Positions 1 to 4,851 of a DNA stretch of 5,215 bases are shown here, one piece after another. The stretch lies in NCBI GenBank assembly GCA_027593305.1, contig JAQCJA010000367.1, forward strand, positions 1-5,215, written 5' to 3'. The stretch comes from a bacterium (GTDB lineage: Bacteria; Latescibacterota; UBA2968; UBA8231). Position 1 is the first letter of the stretch, and each line of letters begins with the position of its first letter. The translations under genes and the position numbers were made by a program. The notes beneath the pieces are model-generated. The model had not been told where the DNA came from and ran no database searches. It saw only the letters and a list, made by a program, of their open reading frames with translations.

Positions 1-426
1 TCCCTCGAATCCGGGACGCAGACCCAGAGCCCGGCGCAGCCGCTGGTTCTCCTCGGCAAGCCGTTTCTGACCGATGGCACGCTCGATGGTGATCAGCAGT
101 TGATCGGGTGAGAACGGCTTCGGCAGGTAGTCGAAAGCGCCTTCGTGCACCGCCTCCACGGCAGTGGAGATCGTTGGGAAAGCGGTGATCATCACCTTCT
201 TGACGGTGCTATCGATGGCGTGCAGATCACGCAGCGTCTGCAGGCCGTCCTTGCCAGGCATTTTCAGATCGAGCAGGATCACGTCGAAGGGCAGTCGCGC
301 CGCTGCGGCAATGCCCTCTTCGGCGCGGTCACAGACAGTGACGTCGTAGCCGTGGTAGGACAGCGTCTCCTGGCAGGCCTCCAGCATGGCTGCCTCATCG
401 TCGATGACAAGAACGCGGCCACTCAC
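1..426 (-). CDS. Response regulator, probable NtrC-type sigma-54 activator, C-terminus beyond the window
   Basis: The 142 visible residues form a complete CheY-like receiver domain and the start of an output linker. Visible receiver residues are the acidic pair D9-D10, the phosphoacceptor D53 (in ILLDLKMPG), the switch T81 and the invariant K103 (in YLPKPF). After about residue 120 comes a charged helix (AEENQRLRRAL) ending in RPGFEG. In NtrC-family regulators such a segment leads from the receiver into the sigma-54-interacting AAA+ domain. That domain lies off the left edge, so the output type is inferred. The GTG start is chosen because GTGA overlaps the TGA stop of the upstream histidine kinase by 4 bp, indicating translational coupling, and because the receiver begins at once with RVLVIDDE. 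The kinase next door is the likely phosphodonor. Receiver assignment is near certain; the NtrC class is probable. Confidence 0.9.
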   Translation of the reverse strand, partial: MSGRVLVIDDEAAMLEACQETLSYHGYDVTVCDRAEEGIAAAARLPFDVILLDLKMPGKDGLQTLRDLHAIDSTVKKVMITAFPTISTAVEAVHEGAFDYLPKPFSPDQLLITIERAIGQKRLAEENQRLRRALGLRPGFEG

Positions 427-1166
427 CGGGCAGGACCGACTGCGGGCAACCGCACCGTCATGGTCGTCCCCTGTTGGCGGACGGTTGCTACATCGATGCA
501 ACCACCGAATTTCTGCACGATGCCATAGGTGATGGCCAGCCCCAGGCCGGTGCCCTCACCAACAGGCCTGGTGGTGAAGAAGGGATCAAAAATACGCTCG
601 CGGAAATCGTCCGGGATTCCTGGACCATTGTCGGCGACGGCAAGCGTGATGTCCGCATCGCTGGTTCCGGTTGTAACGGTAACCCTGCCTTCGGGCCCGG
701 CAGCGCATATGGCATTGTTCACCAGATGGATGAGCGCCCGCTCGAGCTCGTTGGCATCGGCCTCAACCAGGAGCGGGTCGGATCCCGGTTGCCAGATGAG
801 AGGGGGTCCCGATGGCTGCAAACGCTGCTGCATCGGCGCCAGTGCCGCAGCACATATCTGGTTGACGTCACACCTTCGGGGTGTGACGTCCGTTGGCCGA
901 CAGAATCCGAGCAGATTCTCGACGATCCCCTCGATTCGCGCCGTCTGCTCAACGGCAACATTGAGGGTCGACACGGCCCGCTCGGAGAGCCCCTCCGCCT
1001 CTGCAATGGAGAGCAGAAACTTCAGTTTCATCATCAGCACACCTGCCGGATTGTTGATTTCGTGAGCAACACCGGCTGCCAGTTTGGCCATGGCAGCCAT
1101 CCTCTCGGCCTGCAGCAACTGTGCCTGCTTGCGCTCGAATTCCCGCGTGTGCTGCTCTTGCGCCAT
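423..1166 (-). CDS. Soluble sensor-less histidine kinase (HisKA + HATPase_c)
   Basis: This 247-residue kinase should autophosphorylate on a histidine and pass phosphate to the adjacent response regulator. A short charged helix (residues 5-28) leads into the dimerisation H-box AAGVAHEINNP with phospho-acceptor H35. The catalytic ATPase shows an N-box near N150-N151, a G1 box DNGPGI (179-184), an F-box FDPFFTT (193-199) and a G2 box GTGLGL (205-210). The HEINNP and FFTT signatures are typical of NtrB/HPK4-like kinases that pair with NtrC regulators. There is no transmembrane, PAS or other input domain, so the signal must come from a partner or from the coiled helix. The ATG start has only a weak upstream GGA. 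A better AGGAG (1197-1201) sits about 9 nt before an in-frame CTG, giving 6 more residues, so the start is uncertain. An in-frame ATG at 1307 is unlikely because it would overlap the divergent kinase gene. Confidence 0.9.
   Translation of the reverse strand: MAQEQHTREFERKQAQLLQAERMAAMAKLAAGVAHEINNPAGVLMMKLKFLLSIAEAEGLSERAVSTLNVAVEQTARIEGIVENLLGFCRPTDVTPRRCDVNQICAAALAPMQQRLQPSGPPLIWQPGSDPLLVEADANELERALIHLVNNAICAAGPEGRVTVTTGTSDADITLAVADNGPGIPDDFRERIFDPFFTTRPVGEGTGLGLAITYGIVQKFGGCIDVATVRQQGTTMTVRLPAVGPAR
864..890. repeat. Perfect 11-bp inverted repeat inside the histidine kinase gene
   Basis: The arms 864-874 (GACGTCACACC) and 880-890 (GGTGTGACGTC) are exact reverse complements around a 5-base TTCGG loop. 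They lie in the kinase coding sequence, between the HisKA and HATPase domains, over residues TDVTPRRCDV. The structure would form a stable hairpin in the kinase mRNA. No T-tract follows on either strand, so it is not a classical terminator. Confidence 0.8.
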
Positions 1167-1208
1167 TGTCTGTGATCCGTCGACCAGGGTGGAATGCTCC
1201 TGCGCAGA

Positions 1209-1237
1209 TGAATACGCCTCACCTCGTGGAGCGTCAA
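1209..1237 (-). promoter_or_regulatory. Candidate sigma-70-like promoter for the kinase/regulator operon
   Basis: Read on the minus strand, a TTGACG -35 element (1232-1237) is followed after exactly 17 bp by TATTCA (1209-1214) as the -10 element. The -35 matches consensus at five of six positions; the -10 matches only three of six. Transcription would begin near 1202, giving a leader of about 35 nt before the ATG at 1166. The AGGAG at 1197-1201 would then lie at the very 5' end of the message. The call rests on spacing and hexamer match only. Confidence 0.4.
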
Positions 1238-1253
1238 GAACGGCACGAGGACG

Positions 1254-1282
1254 TTGCGCGCGGCGCGTGCCTGTCGTATTCA
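1254..1282 (+). promoter_or_regulatory. Candidate promoter for the GHMP kinase, possibly leaderless
   Basis: TTGCGC (1254-1259) and TATTCA (1277-1282) are separated by 17 bp. Each matches the sigma-70 consensus at only three of six positions. Initiation about 7 nt after the -10 would fall on or next to the A of the ATG at 1289. That would explain why the start has no visible Shine-Dalgarno sequence. Weak evidence, based on spacing only. Confidence 0.3.
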
Positions 1283-1288
1283 ATACAC

Positions 1289-2338
1289 ATGAGCCGAAAC
1301 CCTGCACTGCCGCGGATCATCCACAGCGTCGCCCCGATCCGCATCTGCGACAACGGCGGCTGGACGGACACCTGGTTCGCCGAGTATGGGACGATTTTCA
1401 ATATTGGCGTCTATCCGTACGCCGAGGTGCAGATTCAGGTCTTCGAGCGAAACGACGTCGACGACCGGATCGTCATCCACGCGGAGAACTACGGCGAGCG
1501 TTTTGCTGTGACACCCGCCGCCGGGGACTGGACCCACCATCCTTTGCTGGAAGCAGCGGTGGAGTACATGAAGGTCCCCAACGATGCAGCCTTCGAACTT
1601 TCCATCCATTGCGATGCACCCGCCGGATGCTCCACGGGAACATCGGCAGCAGTGACCGTCGCCGTGATCGGTGCTCTCGACAGGCTGACACCGGGGCGCA
1701 TGACGCCGTACGAAGTCGCCCTGACGGCACAGAAAATCGAAACCGAGATGCTCGGGCAGCAGTGCGGCATTCAGGATCAACTGTGCTCGGCCTACGGTGG
1801 TATCAACTACATCGAGATGTTTCAGTATCCGCATGCCGCCGTTTCGCAGATTCATGTCGACAACAGCATCTGGTGGGAACTCGAGCGTCGGCTGGTGCTC
1901 GTCTTTCTCGGCAAGGCCCATTCCTCCTCTGCAGTCCACGAAAAAGTCATCGCTGAACTCGAGGGTGGCGGACCTGACAACCCCAAACTGGACGCCCTGC
2001 GCCGTACCGCGCCAAGGTCCCGGGATGCCGTATACGCCGGCGATTTCGCCGGACTCGGGCGTGCCATGATCGACAATACCGACGCCCAGGCCGCGCTTCA
2101 CCCCGAGCTTGTGGGCACCGACGCACAGACCGTCATCGCCCTTGCCCGGAAGCACGGAGCCATCGGATGGAAGGTCAATGGCGCCGGTGGGGATGGCGGC
2201 TCGCTGACCTTGCTCACGGGAGACTTATCCTCACAGAAGCGCGAACTCGTACGCGCCATCGAGTCTGCCGGGTCGGGTTTCCAGGTTCTGCCCATCTACC
2301 TGAGTCGCCACGGTTTGCGGCTGTGGGAAGCATCTTGA
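1289..2338 (+). CDS. GHMP-family sugar kinase, D-glycero-D-manno-heptose 7-phosphate kinase-like
   Basis: This 349-residue cytoplasmic kinase should transfer the ATP gamma-phosphate to a sugar or sugar phosphate. The three GHMP signatures are in order: motif 1 around residues 15-27 (APIRICDNGGWTD), the ATP-binding motif 2 at 111-122 (PAGCSTGTSAAV) and the C-terminal motif 3 at 295-304 (KVNGAGGDGG). The GGWTD signature and QQCGIQDQL resemble heptose 7-phosphate kinases (HddA type) and fucose-kinase-like relatives, which feed nucleotide-activated heptose or fucose to surface glycans. Length fits that family. The exact substrate cannot be read here, because no other heptose or glycan gene is in the window. 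The ATG at 1289 is preferred because the family homology begins almost at once. The frame stays open upstream to 1121, but that part resembles nothing and runs into the kinase gene on the other strand. No Shine-Dalgarno is visible. Confidence 0.85.
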   Translation: MSRNPALPRIIHSVAPIRICDNGGWTDTWFAEYGTIFNIGVYPYAEVQIQVFERNDVDDRIVIHAENYGERFAVTPAAGDWTHHPLLEAAVEYMKVPNDAAFELSIHCDAPAGCSTGTSAAVTVAVIGALDRLTPGRMTPYEVALTAQKIETEMLGQQCGIQDQLCSAYGGINYIEMFQYPHAAVSQIHVDNSIWWELERRLVLVFLGKAHSSSAVHEKVIAELEGGGPDNPKLDALRRTAPRSRDAVYAGDFAGLGRAMIDNTDAQAALHPELVGTDAQTVIALARKHGAIGWKVNGAGGDGGSLTLLTGDLSSQKRELVRAIESAGSGFQVLPIYLSRHGLRLWEAS

Positions 2339-2379
2339 ATCGGCGCCGCATCTGGCCTATCTTCAACCAGTTGCCCCTT

Positions 2380-2419
2380 CCTGCCGATACATATGCGGCA
2401 GGGGTATATCGTGTATCCC
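2380..2419. promoter_or_regulatory. Dyad-symmetric elements between the GHMP kinase and the next gene
   Basis: CCTGCCG (2380-2386) and CGGCAGG (2396-2402) form a perfect 7-bp inverted repeat around a 9-base AT-rich loop. An imperfect palindrome (2401-2419, GGGGTATATC then GTGTATCCC) overlaps its right arm. The hairpin lacks a following T-tract, so it would be a poor terminator for the GHMP kinase. It is better read as a possible operator or 5'-leader hairpin for the gene at 2454. No convincing -35/-10 pair was found in this 115-bp gap. Confidence 0.35.
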
Positions 2420-2441
2420 GCATGTCAGTCCACGAACGATC

Positions 2442-2446
2442 GGGAG
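2442..2446 (+). promoter_or_regulatory. Ribosome binding site deciding a TTG start
   Basis: GGGAG lies 7 nt before TTG at 2454. The next in-frame ATG is about 50 codons downstream and has no better site, so this element decides the start of the 373-residue protein. Confidence 0.7.
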
Positions 2447-2453
2447 AGTTCTG

Positions 2454-3575
2454 TTGAGCAAAGGTGGTTCCCCTCGCCCCTGGTATGCGGGGCGCACGCC
2501 TCCGTCCGAAGAGGTACTGACGATCTTTACGGATGCTGGCAAGCCCGAGGTCCTGTACAATCAGGCGAATCCCGAGGCCGTCGAGGGTGAATACGCCACC
2601 TTGATGCGTGGCATCTACAGCAAGATGGACTCGCTCAAGCGCAGTCCGCAGGATTTCCGCACGTGGACCGCCGAAGATGGCTATGTCACCTTCTACCAGG
2701 CTCTGATTGATATCGCTCCGCCTGACATCAAGGGGCGCGTGGGCATGCTCCAGCAGTTGGGCGCCTTCAAGTTTCGCAGTTCAGCCGGTCCCGACGAGAA
2801 GAAAAAGCTGATCTCCGCCGTCTTTGCCGAACAGGCCGACAATGAGGACGCCAACATGATCACCTCGAGCCGGGCCCGGCGCCTGGCAGCGATCTGGTCG
2901 CCGCCGACGGACAGCCTGCTCGATTTCATCATGTCGCGCCCCGCCCAGGCCGGTCGCGTGTTGTCCGACCGTCTGAATCCGACCAACTCAGCACCCTTCC
3001 GGCTCATCGGTCACCCCTTCAGGAATGTGCGCTCCACGATCCTGCAGGGCATTGCCGATGCCCGGGTCGTTGCCTTTGAGCTGGACGGCGACATCAATAT
3101 CGTACCCGCCGTGCGCAAGTCGTGTGATCAGTGGGATGCCGATGGTGCCGCCGTAGGTGGCGTCGAGCAGGTCAGCCTCATCGAGACCTTGTTGCTGCAC
3201 GAGTTGGTTGAGCTTGTCATGCGCGAGCAGAACCCGGATCTGCCGCCGGTCTGTTGTCACACTGTGGCGACAACCTTCGAACGCTACCTGAAGGCGGACC
3301 TGCTCAGCGTCGCCGTCGAGGATTTCTTTTTCTCCTGGCCACCGAAGTCGGAGGATGAAGAGGCAGAACGGTTGGAGGAGCAGTTGCAGTTGGAGATGAA
3401 GGAGGCGGAGGCCATGTTCGCCGAAGAGGAGGCTCCGGATGACCTCGATGACGACATCGGCAGCCTGCCAATGGACGGCACAGCGGCACCGAAAGTGAAG
3501 AAGAAGGTGAAAAAGAAGGTGCCCGCCGATGGGGCGCCGCTGAAGAAGAAGGTGGTCAAGAAAAAACGGGAGTAG
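2454..3575 (+). CDS. Unrecognised 373-residue protein with acidic helix and lysine-rich tail
   Basis: I do not recognise this family. The protein has no signal peptide or membrane span. Residues 1-295 look like a folded, mostly helical domain. Its best-marked segment is LLLHELVELVM (246-256), followed by a CCH at 267-269. The H249-E250, E253 and H269 spacing could be a metal site, but HELVE is not the HExxH of zinc proteases. Residues 297-334 form a strongly acidic stretch (SEDEEAERLEEQLQLEMKEA, then DDLDDD), probably a helix or coiled coil. Residues 347-373 are a basic tail of KVKKK repeats split by a PADGAP spacer. Such tails commonly bind nucleic acid or acidic partners; that role is inferred. 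The TTG start is supported by GGGAG 7 nt upstream. Codon and base use match the neighbours. It is separated from the GHMP kinase by 115 bp and converges on the minus-strand operon. Confidence 0.85.
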   Translation: MSKGGSPRPWYAGRTPPSEEVLTIFTDAGKPEVLYNQANPEAVEGEYATLMRGIYSKMDSLKRSPQDFRTWTAEDGYVTFYQALIDIAPPDIKGRVGMLQQLGAFKFRSSAGPDEKKKLISAVFAEQADNEDANMITSSRARRLAAIWSPPTDSLLDFIMSRPAQAGRVLSDRLNPTNSAPFRLIGHPFRNVRSTILQGIADARVVAFELDGDINIVPAVRKSCDQWDADGAAVGGVEQVSLIETLLLHELVELVMREQNPDLPPVCCHTVATTFERYLKADLLSVAVEDFFFSWPPKSEDEEAERLEEQLQLEMKEAEAMFAEEEAPDDLDDDIGSLPMDGTAAPKVKKKVKKKVPADGAPLKKKVVKKKRE

Positions 3576-3593
3576 ACCAGCAGCCTACTCCCG
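3561..3593 (-). terminator. Intrinsic terminator of the S18-BMC operon
   Basis: On the minus strand a perfect 9-bp stem, CGGGAGTAG (3593-3585) with CTACTCCCG (3575-3567), closes a 9-base loop and is followed directly by six T residues (3566-3561). It lies about 70 nt after the stop of the coiled-coil gene at 3666. On the plus strand the same bases are the final lysine, arginine and glutamate codons and TAG stop of the 373-residue protein. No T-tract follows in that direction, so termination should be mainly on the minus strand. Confidence 0.85.
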
Positions 3594-3665
3594 ATGCCGT
3601 ACGACGTTTCGCGCCGGATGTGTTTCTGTGTCGCTGTCCTGTCCGCTGTCTTGTCCGCTGGTCTG

Positions 3666-4028
3666 TCAGGTCCCGGCTGCCGGCTCGTCCTGCGAGCTGG
3701 CGCCAGCGGCGGCGTCACTTCCGGCCTGCAGATCACGACGCACCTGCTCAAATTCATCTTCCACCGCATCCAGTGTCTGACTGGCTTTACGGATCAGATC
3801 GCATAACTCACGAATCCGGCCGTCATCGGAAATTGCCGCACCGTCGCCAGCCTCGAGTCGGCGGAACACGGTATCACCCAACTCCGTCTTCAAGCGGGAC
3901 AGACGCGTTTTCGCCGCTGCGATGTCCAATCGGGCGCGGCCGACCTGAGTCAGGCCCTCAGCCTTGTCGAAGGCGATGGCGGCACCGTCCTGGAGACTGC
4001 GCTTGATCGAGTCCCACATACGCTCCAT
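3666..4028 (-). CDS. Small helical coiled-coil protein, function unknown
   Basis: This 120-residue cytoplasmic protein begins MERMWDSIKRSLQDG and continues as almost uninterrupted amphipathic helix. One helical block spans about residues 5-58 and a second about 70-102, joined by a GDGAAISDDG turn; an Ala/Ser/Gly-rich tail (about 103-120) looks disordered. It resembles a loosely defined group of small bacterial helical proteins with a 'KAEELT..G+.+.+I...K..+..L..ELG..V' pattern, recalled from memory and without a known function. The ATG at 4028 has GGAG 8 nt upstream. It starts only 4 bp after the TAG stop of the BMC gene, which itself forms part of a TAGGAG element, so the two are almost certainly co-transcribed and may be translationally coupled. 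A scaffold or cargo-adaptor role with the BMC protein is conceivable, but nothing in the sequence proves it. Confidence 0.8.
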   Translation of the reverse strand: MERMWDSIKRSLQDGAAIAFDKAEGLTQVGRARLDIAAAKTRLSRLKTELGDTVFRRLEAGDGAAISDDGRIRELCDLIRKASQTLDAVEDEFEQVRRDLQAGSDAAAGASSQDEPAAGT

Positions 4029-4032
4029 GCTC

Positions 4033-4557
4033 CTAGCTCCTGTCTGTCCCCGAGTTGTCGCTCCTACGAACTGCACGCAACGCATCGAGAAGCTGGTCCT
4101 TGTTGGCTCGGGATATCTGACGGCCCTGAAGAGCCATTCCAGGTGTCTTGCGGGCGAGTTGCCGCAGACGTGCAACGGGAAGGAACTGCAGATCCTCGGC
4201 AAGGGTCGCCGAGCTGTCAACGACGGGCTGTCTGGACCCGGGTGCCTGAAACCTGGACCCGGGTGCCTGCAACGACGGCGCAGGGACGGCGGCAAGCAAG
4301 TGCTCGATGTCGATGGCCGGTGAGGGAATAACGTGGGCGCTGACAAGCTCCGCTACGCGGCGCACTGCCTCGCTGGCGGCACTGACTGCGGCCTGGACCG
4401 AGGCGGTGTCGCCACGAAATCGTACACAAACGAGACCGCCGCCAGTGCGCTCAACACCCAGTAGCTGGATGTCGGCCGCTTTGGCGGCGGTGTCGGCTGC
4501 TTCGAGCACGCCAATCAGGCCACGTGTCTCGATGAGCCCGATGGCAGAATCGGACAT
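4033..4557 (-). CDS. BMC-H-type microcompartment shell protein with C-terminal Rho-N/SAP-like extension
   Basis: Residues 5-88 form one BMC (Pfam00936-type) domain, recognisable from IGLIETRGL, LEAADTAAKAA, GGGLVCVRFRGD and AHVIPSPAIDIE. Such domains assemble as cyclic hexamers tiling the protein shell of carboxysomes and metabolosomes. The domain can be numbered residue-for-residue with PduA: lysine 26 is kept, N29 is D, the pore S40 is G (loop TGGG, 38-41), and R79 is S. Residues 89-118 are a Pro/Ala/Ser linker holding two copies of QAPGSR. Residues 119-163 (from LAEDLQFLPVARLRQLAR to LLDALRAV) look like a small helical Rho-N/SAP-type fold, often a nucleic-acid binder; EutK is a known BMC protein with a different C-terminal domain of proposed nucleic-acid binding. 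ATG is chosen for its alignment to the family. It lies 29 nt after rpsR and 4 bp before the coiled-coil gene. Confidence 0.93.
   Translation of the reverse strand: MSDSAIGLIETRGLIGVLEAADTAAKAADIQLLGVERTGGGLVCVRFRGDTASVQAAVSAASEAVRRVAELVSAHVIPSPAIDIEHLLAAVPAPSLQAPGSRFQAPGSRQPVVDSSATLAEDLQFLPVARLRQLARKTPGMALQGRQISRANKDQLLDALRAVRRSDNSGTDRS
4228..4269 (-). repeat. Heptameric repeat tract in the BMC linker
   Basis: On the minus strand the 42 bases divide into six heptamers: CAGGCAC, CCGGGTC, CAGGTTT, CAGGCAC, CCGGGTC, CAGACAG. Three heptamers give a 21-bp higher unit; on the plus strand 4232-4252 and 4253-4273 differ at one base. Because 21 is divisible by three, the tract adds the 7-residue unit QAPGSR(F/Q) twice without shifting the frame, exactly in the linker between the BMC and C-terminal domains. 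Confidence 0.8.
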
Positions 4558-4561
4558 ATGA

Positions 4562-4579
4562 GCGCCGACCTTGCGGCGC
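4562..4579 (-). promoter_or_regulatory. Hairpin presenting the BMC ribosome binding site in its loop
   Basis: In the gap between S18 and the BMC gene, GCGCCG and CGGCGC pair as a perfect 6-bp stem around a CAAGGT loop (minus-strand reading). AAGGT is the only Shine-Dalgarno-like element, about 10 nt before the ATG at 4557. The arrangement could tune translation of the BMC protein relative to S18. No T-tract follows, so it is not a terminator. Confidence 0.45.
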
Positions 4580-4586
4580 GAACGAA

Positions 4587-4808
4587 TCAGCGAGCGTCGT
4601 TGATCGTGTACGGAAGCAGTCCCAGATAACGGGCCCGCTTGATGGCACGCACGACTCGTGTCTGCTGGGTGCGACTGGCTCCGGTGCGGCGAGCCGGTTC
4701 GATCTTGCCGATGGGCGTGAGAAACCGGGAGAGGACGTCGAGACGCTTATAATCGATCTCTTCGGCTTTGAGCTTCGCCGTGAATTCTTTGCGATTGACC
4801 CTGGCGAT
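4587..4808 (-). CDS. rpsR: 30S ribosomal protein S18, probable ATC start
   Basis: S18 sits on the platform of the small ribosomal subunit with S6. The 73-residue product has the family core: EEIDYKRLDVL (16-26), GKIEPARRTG (34-43) and the rRNA-binding helix AIKRARYLGLLPY (55-67); family length is about 75. It contains no cysteine, so the zinc-ligand type N-terminus found in many S18 proteins is absent, as in zinc-independent (C-minus) forms. No ATG, GTG or TTG occurs in frame between the upstream region and codon 53. ATC at 4808 lies 8 nt after AGGAG (4817-4821) and, read as Met, gives MARVNRKEF, matching the MAR start of E. coli S18. Rare start, sequencing error or point mutation are all possible. 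Neither rpsF nor rplI, its usual partners, is adjacent, so it may be a second copy. The frame stays open upstream past 5100, antisense to the next gene; I reject that extension. Confidence 0.93.
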   Translation of the reverse strand: MARVNRKEFTAKLKAEEIDYKRLDVLSRFLTPIGKIEPARRTGASRTQQTRVVRAIKRARYLGLLPYTINDAR

Positions 4809-4816
4809 GACAGACG

Positions 4817-4821
4817 CTCCT
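4817..4821 (-). promoter_or_regulatory. Shine-Dalgarno site supporting the ATC start of S18
   Basis: AGGAG on the minus strand ends 8 nt before ATC at 4808. It is the only strong ribosome binding site upstream of the conserved S18 sequence and has no ATG, GTG or TTG at a usable distance in the S18 frame. Confidence 0.7.
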
Positions 4822-4851
4822 GCAGGACGTTGAATGGTATGAGAGTGAACT

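Larger units (their letters stand above)
1209..1282. repeat. Inverted repeats in the divergent intergenic region
   Basis: Two dyads are visible. TGAATACG (1209-1216) is the exact reverse complement of CGTATTCA (1275-1282), and each copy contains the candidate -10 of one divergent promoter. Inside them, CCTCGTG (1222-1228) is the reverse complement of CACGAGG (1244-1250), separated by 15 bp. The two dyads do not share a centre. They could be operator half-sites for a regulator shared by both directions, or, for the outer pair, simply similar -10 elements. Confidence 0.55.

Noticed and set aside
863..870. TGACGTCA as a CRE-like regulator site
   Set aside because: It is half of the coding-region palindrome, and CREB-type regulators are eukaryotic.
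474..1175. Long plus-strand open frames across the histidine kinase
   Set aside because: Antisense shadows of a gene with all kinase boxes; their translations show no recognisable family.
1121..1288. N-terminal extension of the GHMP kinase
   Set aside because: It overlaps the divergent histidine kinase, encodes unrelated sequence and lies before the point where family homology begins.
1280..2155. 291-residue minus-strand open frame
   Set aside because: Antisense to the GHMP kinase, whose motifs are complete; the shadow has no recognisable domain.
1289..2338. GHMP kinase as PduX (L-threonine kinase) linked to the BMC protein
   Set aside because: The GGWTD and QQCGIQDQL signatures fit heptose/fucose-type kinases better, and it lies on the other strand about 1.7 kb from the BMC gene.
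3198..3261. Zinc metalloprotease motif in the 373-residue protein
   Set aside because: The sequence is HELVE, without the second histidine of HExxH, so a protease assignment is not supported.
3639..3660. Short direct repeats of TGTCCGCTG near the operon 3' end
   Set aside because: Two 9-bp copies 12 bp apart in untranslated DNA are too little to call an array or attachment site.
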